Origin: Jatrophihabitans telluris
GTDB lineage: Bacteria; Actinomycetota; Actinomycetes; Mycobacteriales; Jatrophihabitantaceae
NCBI RefSeq assembly: GCF_023516435.1
Contig: NZ_CP097332.1
Location: 496,001 to 560,000, forward strand
DNA: 64,000 bases
Direction of reading: 5' to 3'
Below the pieces are notes generated by a model. The model saw only the letters and a list, made by a program, of their open reading frames with translations. It did no database searches and had not been told where the DNA came from. Each line of letters opens with the position of its first letter. Position 1 is the first letter of the stretch. Positions 18,603-28,365 of this stretch are shown here, piece after piece. The position numbers and the translations under genes were made by a program.

Positions 18603-19319
18603 ATGAATCTCCCGCGAACCAGCTACCTGCGAGTTGCCGGCCTGGCTGCGCTGGTGCTGCTCGGCTGGCTCTGGGACGCACTGCTCGGCGGCGGACGCGC
18701 GCACGCGTTGGGCTGGCTGCTGGCGCTGGCCGTGGTGGTCGGAGTGAGCGCGTCGGTCGTGCGCGCGGCTCGCAAGTCCTCGGTCGCGGCGGGGGAATCG
18801 GCGCGCGGGCCGGTCGGTCGGGATAATCCCATCGGCCCAGTCGGCCCAGTCGGCCCAGTCGGCCCAGTCGCTTCAGTCGGCCCAGTCGGGCCGCTCGTCC
18901 GGGTGGCGCGGTCGGCGGACCTGCCGGCGTTGCCGCACCTTCAGGCCAACGCCGATCTGCTGTTCTCGGTCGGCGGATACGGCTCGCCGCCGCCACCGTC
19001 CACGGTGTCTGACTACGAGTCCGCTCTGCTGGTGCTCGTCGCCGGTGACCCCGCGGTGGGCTGCCTCCGGCTGGAGACGCTGGGCGGCCAGGCGCAGGTG
19101 GCGGGCTTGTTCGTGGCCCTGACCTCGATGCGTCGCGGAGTTGGCTCGGCCTTGCTCGCCGAGGCGGCCGAGTGGGCGCGGGCGGCCGGTCACCAGTGCC
19201 TGACGGTGACCGCCCTGGCCGACGTCCCGTGGCAGGCGCCGTTCTTCGCCCGATGTGGGTTCGTGCCGGCACCCGAGTCCACCGACGGTTCGCGCCTGCC
19301 GATGCGCCGGGAGTTGTAG
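18603..19319 (+). CDS. Membrane-anchored GNAT-family N-acetyltransferase (fusion)
   Basis: A 238-residue protein with an unusual build. Two hydrophobic segments (about residues 10-25 and 36-55) are followed by a Gly-Pro-Val repeat linker, encoded by six near-identical 9-bp units. A GNAT acetyltransferase domain follows: ARSADLPALPHLQANA, VAGLFVALTSMRRGVGSALL (acetyl-CoA loop) and FFARCGFVPAPES. The substrate is unknown. The start follows the hemB stop by 19 bp, so it may be co-transcribed with the hem operon. Confidence 0.75.
   Translation: MNLPRTSYLRVAGLAALVLLGWLWDALLGGGRAHALGWLLALAVVVGVSASVVRAARKSSVAAGESARGPVGRDNPIGPVGPVGPVGPVASVGPVGPLVRVARSADLPALPHLQANADLLFSVGGYGSPPPPSTVSDYESALLVLVAGDPAVGCLRLETLGGQAQVAGLFVALTSMRRGVGSALLAEAAEWARAAGHQCLTVTALADVPWQAPFFARCGFVPAPESTDGSRLPMRREL
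18832..18885 (+). repeat. 9-bp tandem repeat inside the GNAT gene
   Basis: Six copies of TCGGCCCAG (one diverged to TCGCTTCAG), in frame, coding for the linker repeat Gly-Pro-Val. The copy number is probably prone to slippage without changing frame. Confidence 0.85.
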
Positions 19320-19457
19320 ATCACCCGACGTCCTCGGCGAATGGGACAAGCCGGTTAAATTGCTTGTCTATCGCTCCAGTATGAAACTGACGGGTCGGTG
19401 GCGACCGTATGATTCTCAGGTCCTGACTGCCCGAATGTCTCCAGGAGCCTTCCCGCC

Positions 19458-20357
19458 ATGCGACTACGCCCGCTCGCCGCCGCCTCGATCGCCGTCCTGG
19501 GCCTCGGAACCCTCGCCGCCTGCGCGCCCACCGACAAGACCACCGACAATCCGACGGTGTCCTCAGCCGCCGGCTCCGGTACGTCGGCGGCCAGTAGTGC
19601 GACCCCCACCTGCGACAAGGCAAGCCTGGCTCTGCGGACGGCGGGTACGTTCACCGTGGCCACCGACAACCCGGCCTACGAGCCGTGGTTCTCGGGCAAC
19701 AAGCCCAGCAACGGCAAGGGTTTCGAGTCCGCCGTCGCCTACGCCGTGGCCAACAAGCTCGGTTTCTCCAACGATCAGGTCAAGTGGGTGACCGCGAGCT
19801 TCAACAGCGTCATCGCCCCGACCCCGAAGAAGTTCGACGTCGACATCAACGAGGTGTCGATCAGTGCCAAGCGCAAGCAGGCGGTGGACTTCTCGACCGG
19901 CTACTACGACGTCGCCCAGGCCGTGGTCACCTACAAGGGCAGCAAGATCGCCGCGGCGAAGTCGCTGGCCGCGCTGGCCTCGGCCAAGCTCGGAGCGCAG
20001 GTCGGCACCACCAGCTACGACACGATCACCAACACGATCAAGCCCTCGTCCAGGCCGGCGGTCTTCGACACCAACGACCTGGCCGTCCAGGCCTTGAAGA
20101 ATCACTCGATCGACGGCCTGGTCGTCGACCTGCCTACCGGCTTCTACATCACCGCCGCCGAGTTGGACTCCGGTGTCATCGTCGGCCAGATCCCTGCCTC
20201 AGGGACACCGGAGCAGTTCGGCTTCGTGCTCGAGAAGGGCTCGAAGCTCACTGACTGCGTGTCGCAAGCAGTGGACGCGCTGCGGGCCGACGGCACGCTC
20301 GACAAGCTCAAGGAGCAGTGGCTGGCCACGGCCGGCAACGCACCCGACCTGTCGTGA
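19458..20357 (+). CDS. Amino-acid ABC transporter substrate-binding lipoprotein
   Basis: A 299-residue family 3 solute-binding protein. The signal peptide ends in the lipobox TLAAC with the lipidated Cys at residue 22. After a Ser/Thr-rich linker come TFTVATDNPAYEPWF, GFESAVAYAVANKLGF and VDINEVSISAKRKQAVDFS, as in polar amino-acid binding proteins. It sits outside the membrane and feeds the permease and ATPase encoded just downstream. Its stop overlaps the permease start (GTGA). The ligand could be glutamine, glutamate, arginine or similar. Confidence 0.9.
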   Translation: MRLRPLAAASIAVLGLGTLAACAPTDKTTDNPTVSSAAGSGTSAASSATPTCDKASLALRTAGTFTVATDNPAYEPWFSGNKPSNGKGFESAVAYAVANKLGFSNDQVKWVTASFNSVIAPTPKKFDVDINEVSISAKRKQAVDFSTGYYDVAQAVVTYKGSKIAAAKSLAALASAKLGAQVGTTSYDTITNTIKPSSRPAVFDTNDLAVQALKNHSIDGLVVDLPTGFYITAAELDSGVIVGQIPASGTPEQFGFVLEKGSKLTDCVSQAVDALRADGTLDKLKEQWLATAGNAPDLS

Positions 20358-21250
20358 CGGAGCCGAAGGAGTCCTTGCACGACGGCGGATCCCGATTGTG
20401 GACGCCGTCCGCGCGCCAGCAGCAGCGAATCGCCTACCGCCGCGCGCGGGCCGTCCGGTCGGGCCTGATCGCGGCCGCCAGCACGCTGCTGGTCTTCGGC
20501 GCGATCGTGGTCGCGCTGCTCTCCTCACCGGGATGGCCGCGAACCCGGCAGACCTTCTTCAACTGGCATTACGCCACCGAGGCATTCCCGCACGTGCTGC
20601 AGGGCTTGTGGCTCAACATCCGCGTCATGGTGATCTGCGCCGTGCTGGTGTTGATCATCGGGCTGGGGCTGGCCGTTCTGCGCACGCTGCGCGGGCCGAT
20701 CTTCCTGCCGCTGCGGATCTTCGCGGCCGCCTACACGGATCTGTTCCGTGGCCTTCCCCTGCTGCTGGTGCTGTTTCTCGTCGGCTTCGGGATACCGGCG
20801 CTTCGACTGGCCGGGATCTCCTACCAGCAGACCGTGGTCTACGGCGGGGTCGCGCTGACCTTGACCTATTCCGCCTACGTGGCCGAGGTTTTTCGTGCAG
20901 GCATCGAATCAGTGCATCCCTCGCAGCGGGCAGCGGCGCGCTCCCTCGGATTGTCCGCCGCGCAGACCATGCGCTTCGTCGTTCTGCCGCAGGCCATTCG
21001 GCGGGTGATCCCGCCCCTGCTCAACGACTTCGTGTCGCTGCAGAAGGACTCCGGCCTCATCGCGGTGCTAGGTGATCCGATCGATGCGATCCGGGCGGCC
21101 CAGATCGAGACGGCGAACACCTTCAACTACACCTCCTATGTGGTGGCCGGTTTCCTCTTCCTCATGTTGACCATTCCACTGACGAGGTTCACCGATTGGA
21201 TCGCCAAGCGTCAGGGCTGGTACGGCACGGGAGGGTCCCCGACGATATGA
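20354..21250 (+). CDS. Amino-acid ABC transporter permease
   Basis: A 298-residue HisM/GlnP-type permease with several membrane helices after a basic cytoplasmic N-terminus. The DLFRGLPLLLVLFL segment and the ATPase-contacting EAA loop (AYVAEVFRAGIESVHPSQRA, then LGLSAAQTMRFVVLPQA) are clear. GTG 20354 overlaps the stop of the binding-protein gene. Only one permease is encoded, so it likely forms a homodimer. Confidence 0.93.
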   Translation: MTEPKESLHDGGSRLWTPSARQQQRIAYRRARAVRSGLIAAASTLLVFGAIVVALLSSPGWPRTRQTFFNWHYATEAFPHVLQGLWLNIRVMVICAVLVLIIGLGLAVLRTLRGPIFLPLRIFAAAYTDLFRGLPLLLVLFLVGFGIPALRLAGISYQQTVVYGGVALTLTYSAYVAEVFRAGIESVHPSQRAAARSLGLSAAQTMRFVVLPQAIRRVIPPLLNDFVSLQKDSGLIAVLGDPIDAIRAAQIETANTFNYTSYVVAGFLFLMLTIPLTRFTDWIAKRQGWYGTGGSPTI

Positions 21251-21284
21251 GTGCGGTTCGAGTCGAGTGCCAGGGGAGGACCAG

Positions 21285-22016
21285 ATGAGCCTGCTGTCCA
21301 TCCAGGGCGTCCGCAAGTCCTTCGGAGATCATGTCGTGCTGGACGATTTCTCCCTCGAGGTGGAGCGGGGGGAATGCGTCGTGCTGATCGGGGCTTCCGG
21401 CTCCGGGAAGTCGACCCTCCTGCGCTGCGTCAACCTGCTGGAGACCGTCGATGACGGAGTGGTCGAACTCGCCGGCGAGGACATCACCGACCCGCAGGTG
21501 GACGCCGACGCGATCCGGTCCCGCATCGGCATCGTCTTCCAGGCGTTCAACCTGTTCCCGCACCTGTCCGTGCTGGACAACATCACGTTGGCGCCGCGCA
21601 AAGTGCACAAGATCGCGCCGGCGGCGGCCCGTGAAACCGCCCTGGCGATGCTGGGCCGGGTCGGTCTGGCCGAGAAGGCGAACGCGAAACCGGACGAGCT
21701 TTCCGGTGGCCAGCAACAGCGGGTGGCCATCGCGCGCGCCCTGGTCAACGCGCCGGAGCTGATGTTGCTCGACGAGGTCACCTCGGCCCTGGACCCCGAA
21801 CTCGTCGGAGAAGTCCTCGCGCTGCTGGCCGACCTGAAGGGCGAGGGCATGACCATGGTCCTGTCGACCCACGAGATGAGCTTTGCCCGCCAGGTCGCGG
21901 ACAAGGTCTGCTTCCTGCACGACGGCCGATTGCTGGAGGTCGGCCCTCCGGAGCAGGTGCTGGCCAATCCGCAGCACGAGCGAACGAAGCAGTTCCTCTC
22001 GCGCATCACGGCGTGA
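21285..22016 (+). CDS. Amino-acid ABC transporter ATP-binding protein
   Basis: A 243-residue GlnQ/HisP-type ATPase. Walker A is GASGSGKST, the Q-loop region is GIVFQAFNLFPHLSVL, the signature is LSGGQQQR, Walker B is LMLLDEVTSALD and the H-loop is VLSTHEMSFA. GGGGAGGA lies just before ATG 21285. It is the third gene of the transporter operon. Confidence 0.95.
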   Translation: MSLLSIQGVRKSFGDHVVLDDFSLEVERGECVVLIGASGSGKSTLLRCVNLLETVDDGVVELAGEDITDPQVDADAIRSRIGIVFQAFNLFPHLSVLDNITLAPRKVHKIAPAAARETALAMLGRVGLAEKANAKPDELSGGQQQRVAIARALVNAPELMLLDEVTSALDPELVGEVLALLADLKGEGMTMVLSTHEMSFARQVADKVCFLHDGRLLEVGPPEQVLANPQHERTKQFLSRITA

Positions 22017-22025
22017 CCACGCGGC

Positions 22026-22081
22026 AGCGTGCCCGCCGCATCGTGCCCGCCGCATCGAGCCTGCCGCATCGAGCCTGCTGG
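22026..22081. repeat. Short 14-15 bp tandem repeat between ABC ATPase and hemL genes
   Basis: CGTGCCCGCCGCAT occurs twice, followed by two copies of the related CGAGCCTGCCGCAT. It is in the 121-bp gap before hemL. No function is evident. Confidence 0.6.
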
Positions 22082-22137
22082 ATCAGCCCGGCGGAGCCCC
22101 GCACACGTCGACCTGATCGGGCTGGGAGACTGGGCAG

Positions 22138-23478
22138 GTGAGTGACGCCCCCAGATCTGCCGAACTGTTCGCCCGAGCCCAGCGCGTGATTCCCGGCGGG
22201 GTGAATTCCCCCGTCCGAGCCTTCCGTGCGGTCGGTGGTACGCCCCGGTTCATGGTCAGCGGGCAGGGGCCGTACCTGACCGATGCCGACGGTCACACCT
22301 ACGTCGATCTGGTCGCGTCCTGGGGCCCGATGATCCACGGCCACGCGCACCCGCAGATTGTGGCGGCGGTCCAGCAGGCGGCCACGTCCGGGCTGAGTTT
22401 CGGAACGCCGACAATCGGTGAGATCGAACTGGCCGAGGAACTGATCGGCAAGCTCGCGACCGCCGCGCAGGCGCACGGCACCACCAGCCCGCTGGAGGAG
22501 GTGCGGCTGGTCAACTCCGGGACGGAGGCGACCATGTCCGCGGTCCGGCTGGCCAAGGGGGTGACCGGCCGTCGCAAGATCGTCAAGTTCGCCGGCTGCT
22601 ACCACGGCCACGTCGACGCCCTGCTGGCCAGCGCGGGCTCCGGGGTGATCACCTTCGCGACGCCGGACACCCCCGGGGTCACCAGTGCGCAGGCGGCCGA
22701 GACGATCGTGGTGCCCTACAACGACCTTGCCGCGGTCGAGGCCGCCTTTGCCGCCGACGGCCCGGACATCGCCGCGGTGATCACCGAAGCCGCGGCCGGC
22801 AACATGGGGGCGATCGCGCCGAAGCCCGGCTTCAACGCGGGCCTGCGCGAGATCACCGAGCGGCACGGCGCGTTGCTGATCATGGACGAGGTCATGACCG
22901 GCTTCCGCGTCTCGGCCGCCGGCTGGTACGGGCTCGATCCGGTCGCTGCCGACCTGTTCACCTTCGGAAAGGTGATGTCCGGTGGTCTACCCGCCGCGGC
23001 CTTCGGTGGCCGCCGCGAGATCATGGCCAGCCTGAGTCCGGCCGGCCCCGTCTACCAGGCCGGCACTTTGAGCGGGAATCCCGTGGCGGTGGCGGCGGGA
23101 CTGGCAAGCCTGCGACTGGCGACGCCGGAGGTGTACGTGACGTTGGACGCGACCGCCCGCAGGATCGGCGCCCTGGCCACCCAGGCGCTGGCCGAGGCCG
23201 GGGTGGCGCACCGCGTCCAGTACGCCGGAAACCTCTTCTCGGTCTTCTTCACCGACCAGGACGTCACGGATTTCGCCGGTGCCCAGGCGGCCGAGACCTT
23301 CCGCTACGGCCCGTTCTTCCACGCGATGCTGAACGCGGGCGTATACCTGCCACCCAGCGCGTTCGAGGCCTGGTTCGTCGGCGCAGCGCACGACGATCGG
23401 GCGCTGGAGATCATCGCGGCGGCCCTGCCCGCGGCGGCGCGTGCCGCCGCGGCGGCGGCACGACCGGGCGCAGCCTGA
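22138..23478 (+). CDS. hemL: Glutamate-1-semialdehyde 2,1-aminomutase
   Basis: A 446-residue PLP enzyme that converts glutamate-1-semialdehyde to 5-aminolevulinate, the step after HemA. The N-terminus [14 protein letters not shown] is typical. The PLP block is [17 protein letters not shown], with the Schiff-base Lys in [14 protein letters not shown]. An Ala-rich tail ends the protein. The start is GTG 22138. The stop overlaps the next gene (TGATG). Confidence 0.97.
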   Translation: MSDAPRSAELFARAQRVIPGGVNSPVRAFRAVGGTPRFMVSGQGPYLTDADGHTYVDLVASWGPMIHGHAHPQIVAAVQQAATSGLSFGTPTIGEIELAEELIGKLATAAQAHGTTSPLEEVRLVNSGTEATMSAVRLAKGVTGRRKIVKFAGCYHGHVDALLASAGSGVITFATPDTPGVTSAQAAETIVVPYNDLAAVEAAFAADGPDIAAVITEAAAGNMGAIAPKPGFNAGLREITERHGALLIMDEVMTGFRVSAAGWYGLDPVAADLFTFGKVMSGGLPAAAFGGRREIMASLSPAGPVYQAGTLSGNPVAVAAGLASLRLATPEVYVTLDATARRIGALATQALAEAGVAHRVQYAGNLFSVFFTDQDVTDFAGAQAAETFRYGPFFHAMLNAGVYLPPSAFEAWFVGAAHDDRALEIIAAALPAAARAAAAAARPGAA

Positions 23479-24116
23479 TGGTGACCACCGTGCATCTGCT
23501 GCGCCACGGCGAGGTGTTCAATCCCGACAAGGTCCTTTACGGGCGCCTTCCCGGCTACCGGTTGTCGCAGTCAGGCCAGGAGATGGCCGTCAAGGCCGCG
23601 GCTCACCTCGCCGGACGGGATGTCGTTCACGTCGTGTCGTCGCCACTACAGCGCGCCCAGGAAACCGCGGGGCCGATGGCCGCCCAGTTCGGGCTGGACG
23701 TCGCCACGGACGACCGCCTGATCGAGGCCGGTAACGCCTTCGAGGGCAGGCGGGTCACCGGCGAGGGAGGCGTACTGAAGAAGCCGTCCAGTTGGTGGCT
23801 CTATCGCAACCCGTTGCGTCCATCCTGGGGTGAGCCCTACGAGCAGGTGGCCAAGCGGATGCTGGCGGCGGCCCTCAAAGCGCGCGACGTCGCCGAGGGT
23901 CACGAGGCTGTCTGCGTATCGCACCAGCTGCCGATCGTGTGTCTGCGGCGGTTCGTCGAGGGTCAGCACCTCTGGCACGATCCGCGCAAGCGGCGCTGCT
24001 CGCTGGCCTCGATCACGTCGCTGGTCTTCGACGGCGAGGACGTCGTTCGGGTCGATTACGCCGAGCCCGCCGGGCACTCGGAGAATGACATCAGTCGCCA
24101 GCAGGCCGGTTCGTAG
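23478..24116 (+). CDS. Histidine phosphatase family protein (phosphoglycerate mutase-like)
   Basis: A 212-residue histidine phosphatase. The catalytic LLRHGEV motif is at the N-terminus, the second Arg is in VVSSPLQRAQETA, and the second His is in AVCVSHQLPIVCLRR. It occupies the Rv0525 position between hemL and the thiol-disulfide gene. The substrate is unknown. The start ATG overlaps the hemL stop by one base. Confidence 0.88.
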   Translation: MVTTVHLLRHGEVFNPDKVLYGRLPGYRLSQSGQEMAVKAAAHLAGRDVVHVVSSPLQRAQETAGPMAAQFGLDVATDDRLIEAGNAFEGRRVTGEGGVLKKPSSWWLYRNPLRPSWGEPYEQVAKRMLAAALKARDVAEGHEAVCVSHQLPIVCLRRFVEGQHLWHDPRKRRCSLASITSLVFDGEDVVRVDYAEPAGHSENDISRQQAGS

Positions 24117-24202
24117 CGCGCCTGCTCATGCAGCGCACAGAGAGCGCCAATTTGCGGGGGTGGGTGCAGGTGTGGGCTGCAACACGCTGCACACTGGAGG
24201 GG

Positions 24203-24817
24203 ATGAAAACCCGGCCGATTTCGTCTCGCTTGCGCCGCGTACTGGCTCTCGCCGTCGCGCTGCTGCTGGGCTGCGCCGCGCTGGCGGCCTGCTCGGGCGG
24301 TAAGAACGCGGTCAACCAGAACTCCTCGGACGGCTTCAACTTCGTACAGGGCACCAAGAAGGGCGTGGTCATCCCCGTTGCGCGCCGCAAGCTGGCCGGC
24401 GACGTCAACGGCGCCCTGGTGGGCTCATCGGCGAAGTATCGACTGAGCGAGGATATGGGCAAGATCGTCGTGCTCAACTTCTTCGCGGCGTGGTGCATAC
24501 CGTGCCAGGTCGAAAGCCCCCAGTTCGACCTCATGTACCGGCAGCTCAAGACCAAGGGCGTTCAGTTCGTCGGTCTTGACGTCAAGGACCAACTCAGCGG
24601 GGTCCGCTCGTTCATCGCCGACAAGGGCTTGACCTACCCGATCGTGTTCGATCCGTCGGCGAAGACCGCACTGCAGCTGGGTAATGTCCCGCTCGTCGCC
24701 TTGCCCGCGACCGCCGTCGTCGACAAGCACGGCCGGGTCGCCGCTGTGTACACCGGCGGCGCCTTGCTGCCCAAGGATCTCACCCCGGTGCTCGACGCCC
24801 TCACCGCCGAATCGTGA
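24203..24817 (+). CDS. TlpA/ResA-like thiol-disulfide oxidoreductase lipoprotein
   Basis: A 204-residue exported thioredoxin-fold lipoprotein. A basic N-terminus and hydrophobic core lead to the lipobox ALAAC with Cys at residue 30. The catalytic pair C98-C101 is in AAWCIPCQVE. The cis-proline is in VALPATAVV. With CcdA, ResB and CcsB it forms a system II cytochrome c maturation set, reducing apocytochrome c cysteines outside the membrane. ATG 24203 is chosen because it starts the signal peptide, although its GGAGGGG is unusually close; an ATG at 24128 in the same frame is less likely. Confidence 0.88.
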   Translation: MKTRPISSRLRRVLALAVALLLGCAALAACSGGKNAVNQNSSDGFNFVQGTKKGVVIPVARRKLAGDVNGALVGSSAKYRLSEDMGKIVVLNFFAAWCIPCQVESPQFDLMYRQLKTKGVQFVGLDVKDQLSGVRSFIADKGLTYPIVFDPSAKTALQLGNVPLVALPATAVVDKHGRVAAVYTGGALLPKDLTPVLDALTAES

Positions 24818-24818
24818 C

Positions 24819-25592
24819 ATGAGCGTCCTGGCCAGCGGATTCTCCAACACCGTCAGCGACGGTTCGCTGCTGCCCGCGGCCGGGGTGGCGCTGCTGGTCG
24901 GCGTCGTCGGGTTCTTGTCGCCGTGCGTGTTGCCGCTGGTGCCCGGCTACCTTTCCTACGTCGCCGGCCTCGCCGGTAGCCAGCAGGACGGCATGGCCTT
25001 GAAGGTCCGGCAGCGACGCATGCTGGCCGGAGCGGCACTGTTCGTGCTCGGGTTCACGTCGGTGTTCGTGGCCGCCGGCGCATTGTTCGGCACTCTCAGC
25101 TCACAGATGGCCGTGCACCACGTCGCGCTGGAACAGGTATTCGGGGTCATCACGATCGCGATGGGCATCGCCTTCCTGGGCAAGATCCCGTTGTTGCAGC
25201 GGGAGTTCAAGATTCATCGGCTTCCAAGATCAGGGTTGCTCGGCGCACCCCTGCTCGGCATCACCTTCGGGCTCGCCTGGACGCCCTGCCTCACCCCGAC
25301 CCTGTCGGCCGTGCTGGGAATGGCGACGAGTGCGGGAACCGCCGGCCGGGGCACCGTGCTGTCGATCGCCTACTGCATCGGCCTGGGCGTGCCGTTCCTG
25401 CTGGTAGCCCTCGGCCTGGGCTGGGTCACCGGCGCGCTGGCGGTCGTGCGCCGGCACGGACAGGTGGTCGGCCAGTTGGGCGGCGCAGTCCTGATCGTGA
25501 TGGGAGTCCTGCTGCTGACCGGCACCTGGGACCAGTGGATGAACTGGCTGCGGTCCGAATTCAGCAACGCCGGCGTCGGGGCGGGCTTGTGA
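24819..25592 (+). CDS. ccdA: Cytochrome c biogenesis protein CcdA
   Basis: A 257-residue membrane protein with about six helices. The two functional Cys are in GFLSPCVLPLVPGYLSYVAG and GLAWTPCLTPTLS. It passes electrons from cytoplasmic thioredoxin across the membrane to the TlpA/ResA-like protein. ATG 24819 follows the upstream stop immediately. The stop overlaps resB (GTGA). Confidence 0.93.
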   Translation: MSVLASGFSNTVSDGSLLPAAGVALLVGVVGFLSPCVLPLVPGYLSYVAGLAGSQQDGMALKVRQRRMLAGAALFVLGFTSVFVAAGALFGTLSSQMAVHHVALEQVFGVITIAMGIAFLGKIPLLQREFKIHRLPRSGLLGAPLLGITFGLAWTPCLTPTLSAVLGMATSAGTAGRGTVLSIAYCIGLGVPFLLVALGLGWVTGALAVVRRHGQVVGQLGGAVLIVMGVLLLTGTWDQWMNWLRSEFSNAGVGAGL

Positions 25593-27208
25593 GCCTCACC
25601 GGCGGCGTCCCCGCCCGCCTCGTCCGCCAGTGGTGGCGTCGCCTCATCTCGATGCGGACCGCCATCGTCCTGCTGTTTCTGCTCGCGCTGGCCGCGGTGC
25701 CGGGTTCGCTCCTGCCGCAACGGCCGCTGAACGAGCCCAAAGTGCAGGCCTACCTCGCGTCGCACGGATCGTGGGGCAAGGTCCTGGACCGGCTCGGTGC
25801 CTTCGACGTGTTCGGGTCGTTCTGGTTCGCCGCGGTGTACCTGCTGCTGTTCGTTTCCCTGATCGGCTGCCTGATCCCTCGGATTCAGGTCTACTCCCGC
25901 GCACTGCGCGCCAAGCCGCTCAAGGCACCGAAGAACCTCACGCGGCTGGCCGAGCACGACGAGTTGCGCACGGCACAGTCGGCCGAACAAGTGGCGGCGT
26001 CGGTGACCGGCCTGCTCCGCCCCCGGTGGCGGACCGTCCGGCGCGAAGAAGGTGACACGCTCACGATCTCGGCCGAGAAGGGTTACCTGCGCGAAGCCGG
26101 AAACCTGCTGTTCCACGTGGCCCTGCTCAGCAGCCTGGTCTTCATCGCCGCCGGAAAGCTCTACGGCTACCAGGGATCGATAGTCACCACCGAGGGCAAC
26201 GGATTCTGCAACACGGTGATTTCCTACGATTCGTTCAAAGCTGGTCGCTGGGTCGACCAGGGCGCGATCACCCCGTTCTGCGTGGACAAGTTGAATTCCT
26301 TCACCGCCAGCTATCGCGATGACGGAACTCCGTCTTCGTTCCGCGCCGATGTCACCTACTCCGACGGCGTGAACGGTGCGGCCAAGCACGACGTCATCAC
26401 CGTCAATCACCCGCTGCGCCTGCAGGGCGACCGGGTGTACCTGATCAACCACGGCTTCGCGCCGACGGTGACGGTGAAGCGTCCCGGCAAGGCCGCCGTC
26501 ACCGACACCGCCCCGTTCCTGCCGCAGGACACCTTCTTCACCAGCGAGGGTGTCTTCAAGTTCGTCGGGACGGGTAAGGACGGCAAGGCCGCCGACCTCG
26601 GGCTGAAGGCGATCTTCGCGCCCACGCCCGTGGACGACGGCAACGGCGTGATCAGCTCGTCCTCGCCCCAGGTGGACAAGCCGATCCTGGCGTTACTCGC
26701 GTACCAGGGCGACTCCCAGGCCGGCAACGGCATTCCCCAGTCCGTCTACGCCCTCGACGTCTCCAAGATGACCAAGATCGCGGGCAAGAACATGGCGGTC
26801 GGCGACAGCCTGACGTTGCCCGACGGAACGGTCATCACCTTCGACGGGTACAAGCAGTGGGCCGCCATGCAGGTCTCCCACGACCCGGCGCAGGGCTTCC
26901 TGCTGGTGGCGGTGGTACTGATGGTGCTCGGCCTGCTCGGCTCCCTGGTGGTCCGGCGCCGTCGCGTCTGGTTGCGGATCATTCCGATGGCCGACCCGTC
27001 GACCGGACTCATGACCGATGCTGAGTCGGCGCCGGCGGACGCGCCTCGTACGCTGATCCAGGTGGGTGGTCTCGCCCGCAGCGACTCGGGCAACTTCACC
27101 ACCGAGTTCGAAGCGTTGCTGGCGAGGCTTCGCCAGGTACTGTCCGCCGTTCCGGCCCCGGGGTCATCCGACTCCGCCGTGGTCGGTGCCGGCGCCGGAA
27201 AGGACTGA
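25589..27208 (+). CDS. resB: Cytochrome c biogenesis protein ResB
   Basis: A 539-residue ResB/Ccs1 membrane protein, one half of the haem-lyase complex with CcsB. It starts with a helix in LISMRTAIVLLFLLALAAVP, then GSLLPQRPLNEP and a second helix in FWFAAVYLLLFVSLIGCL. A third helix follows RLAEHDELRT, then a large extracytoplasmic domain, and a last helix in GFLLVAVVLMVLGLLGSLVV. A His in NPLLFHVALL-type context (LLFHVALLSS) is a candidate haem ligand. GTG 25589 overlaps the ccdA stop. Confidence 0.92.
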   Translation: MSLTGGVPARLVRQWWRRLISMRTAIVLLFLLALAAVPGSLLPQRPLNEPKVQAYLASHGSWGKVLDRLGAFDVFGSFWFAAVYLLLFVSLIGCLIPRIQVYSRALRAKPLKAPKNLTRLAEHDELRTAQSAEQVAASVTGLLRPRWRTVRREEGDTLTISAEKGYLREAGNLLFHVALLSSLVFIAAGKLYGYQGSIVTTEGNGFCNTVISYDSFKAGRWVDQGAITPFCVDKLNSFTASYRDDGTPSSFRADVTYSDGVNGAAKHDVITVNHPLRLQGDRVYLINHGFAPTVTVKRPGKAAVTDTAPFLPQDTFFTSEGVFKFVGTGKDGKAADLGLKAIFAPTPVDDGNGVISSSSPQVDKPILALLAYQGDSQAGNGIPQSVYALDVSKMTKIAGKNMAVGDSLTLPDGTVITFDGYKQWAAMQVSHDPAQGFLLVAVVLMVLGLLGSLVVRRRRVWLRIIPMADPSTGLMTDAESAPADAPRTLIQVGGLARSDSGNFTTEFEALLARLRQVLSAVPAPGSSDSAVVGAGAGKD

Positions 27209-27212
27209 TTCG

Positions 27213-28271
27213 ATGGCGATCAACACCGGGCTCGCGCAGCTCTCGGAGTTCTTGTGGACGGGCGCGACGGGCACGTACATGTTGGCGGCCGTCGCCTACA
27301 CGGGCGAGTACGCCTTCGGCCGCACCGGCCGCATCGCCAAGACCTCGGTCACCGCCGTCACCCGCGAACCTGCCCTGGTGGGCGCCGGTGTCGGCGCCGC
27401 GTCCGGCTCCGCATCCGCGGTCGGCGCCACCTCAGCACGCGACATCGACGCGTCGTCGCCGCCGGTCGAGCCCGCGCCCCAGCGCGACGCCGGACGTACC
27501 TGGGGGCGGGCGGCGATCGCGTTCACCATCCTCGGCCTGTCGTTGCACATCGCGTGCGTGCTGATCCGCGGGATCGCGGTGGACCGGGTGCCGTGGGGCA
27601 ACATGTACGAGTTCACCCTCGTCGTCGGCATGATCGCCACCATCGCCTGGCTGGCAACACTGGTGCGGATGCCGCAGCTGCGCTACCTCGGCCTGTTCAT
27701 CATGTTCCCGGTGCTGGTGGTGATGTTCCTGGCCGGCACCCTGTACACCAAGGCGTCCAAGCTCGTCCCGGCTCTGCAGTCCTACTGGCTGGCCATCCAC
27801 GTCTCGTCCGTCGCCGTCGCCGAGGGCATCCTCGTGACCTCGGCCGCGATCACGATCATGTACCTGATTCGCTCCCGCTACGAGCGTGGCCAGGCCGCGA
27901 TCGAAGCCGGTCAACCAGGCCCGCGGCGGTTCGCCACCCTGGGAGAGCAGTTCCCGGCCTCGGCGTCGCTCGACAAGGCCGCGTACCGCACGGTTGCCTT
28001 CGCCTTTCCGATCTACACCGCCGGGGTCATCTTCGGCGCCATCTGGGCCGAAGCGGCCTGGGGCCGGTACTGGGGCTGGGATCCGAAGGAGACCTGGGCG
28101 TTCATCGCCTGGGTGGTCTATGCCGGGTACTTGCACGCCCGGGCCACCGCGGGCTGGAAGGGCAGCCGCGCGGCGTGGATCAATCTGCTCGGCTTCGGTG
28201 CGATGACGTTCAACTTCTTCGTCGTGAACATCGTGATCTCCGGGCTGCACTCCTACGCCGGCCTAAACTAG
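27213..28271 (+). CDS. ccsB: Cytochrome c biogenesis protein CcsB (haem lyase subunit)
   Basis: A 352-residue polytopic CcsA/ResC-type protein. The diagnostic tryptophan-rich WWD-like element is RYWGWDPKETWAFIAWVVY, and conserved His residues occur in LSLHIACV, WLAIHVSSV and AGYLHAR. After the first helix there is an Ala/Ser-rich cytoplasmic insert. It delivers and ligates haem to apocytochrome c with ResB. GAAAGGA precedes ATG 27213. Confidence 0.93.
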   Translation: MAINTGLAQLSEFLWTGATGTYMLAAVAYTGEYAFGRTGRIAKTSVTAVTREPALVGAGVGAASGSASAVGATSARDIDASSPPVEPAPQRDAGRTWGRAAIAFTILGLSLHIACVLIRGIAVDRVPWGNMYEFTLVVGMIATIAWLATLVRMPQLRYLGLFIMFPVLVVMFLAGTLYTKASKLVPALQSYWLAIHVSSVAVAEGILVTSAAITIMYLIRSRYERGQAAIEAGQPGPRRFATLGEQFPASASLDKAAYRTVAFAFPIYTAGVIFGAIWAEAAWGRYWGWDPKETWAFIAWVVYAGYLHARATAGWKGSRAAWINLLGFGAMTFNFFVVNIVISGLHSYAGLN

Positions 28272-28365
28272 CGATTCGGCCGGCACCGGCCCGCCACCGG
28301 TGGCCAGCTGTCCCGGCCGTCGTGCGTGCCGAGGGCGGGCGGACCCGCCGCCGTCGACGGTCGCG

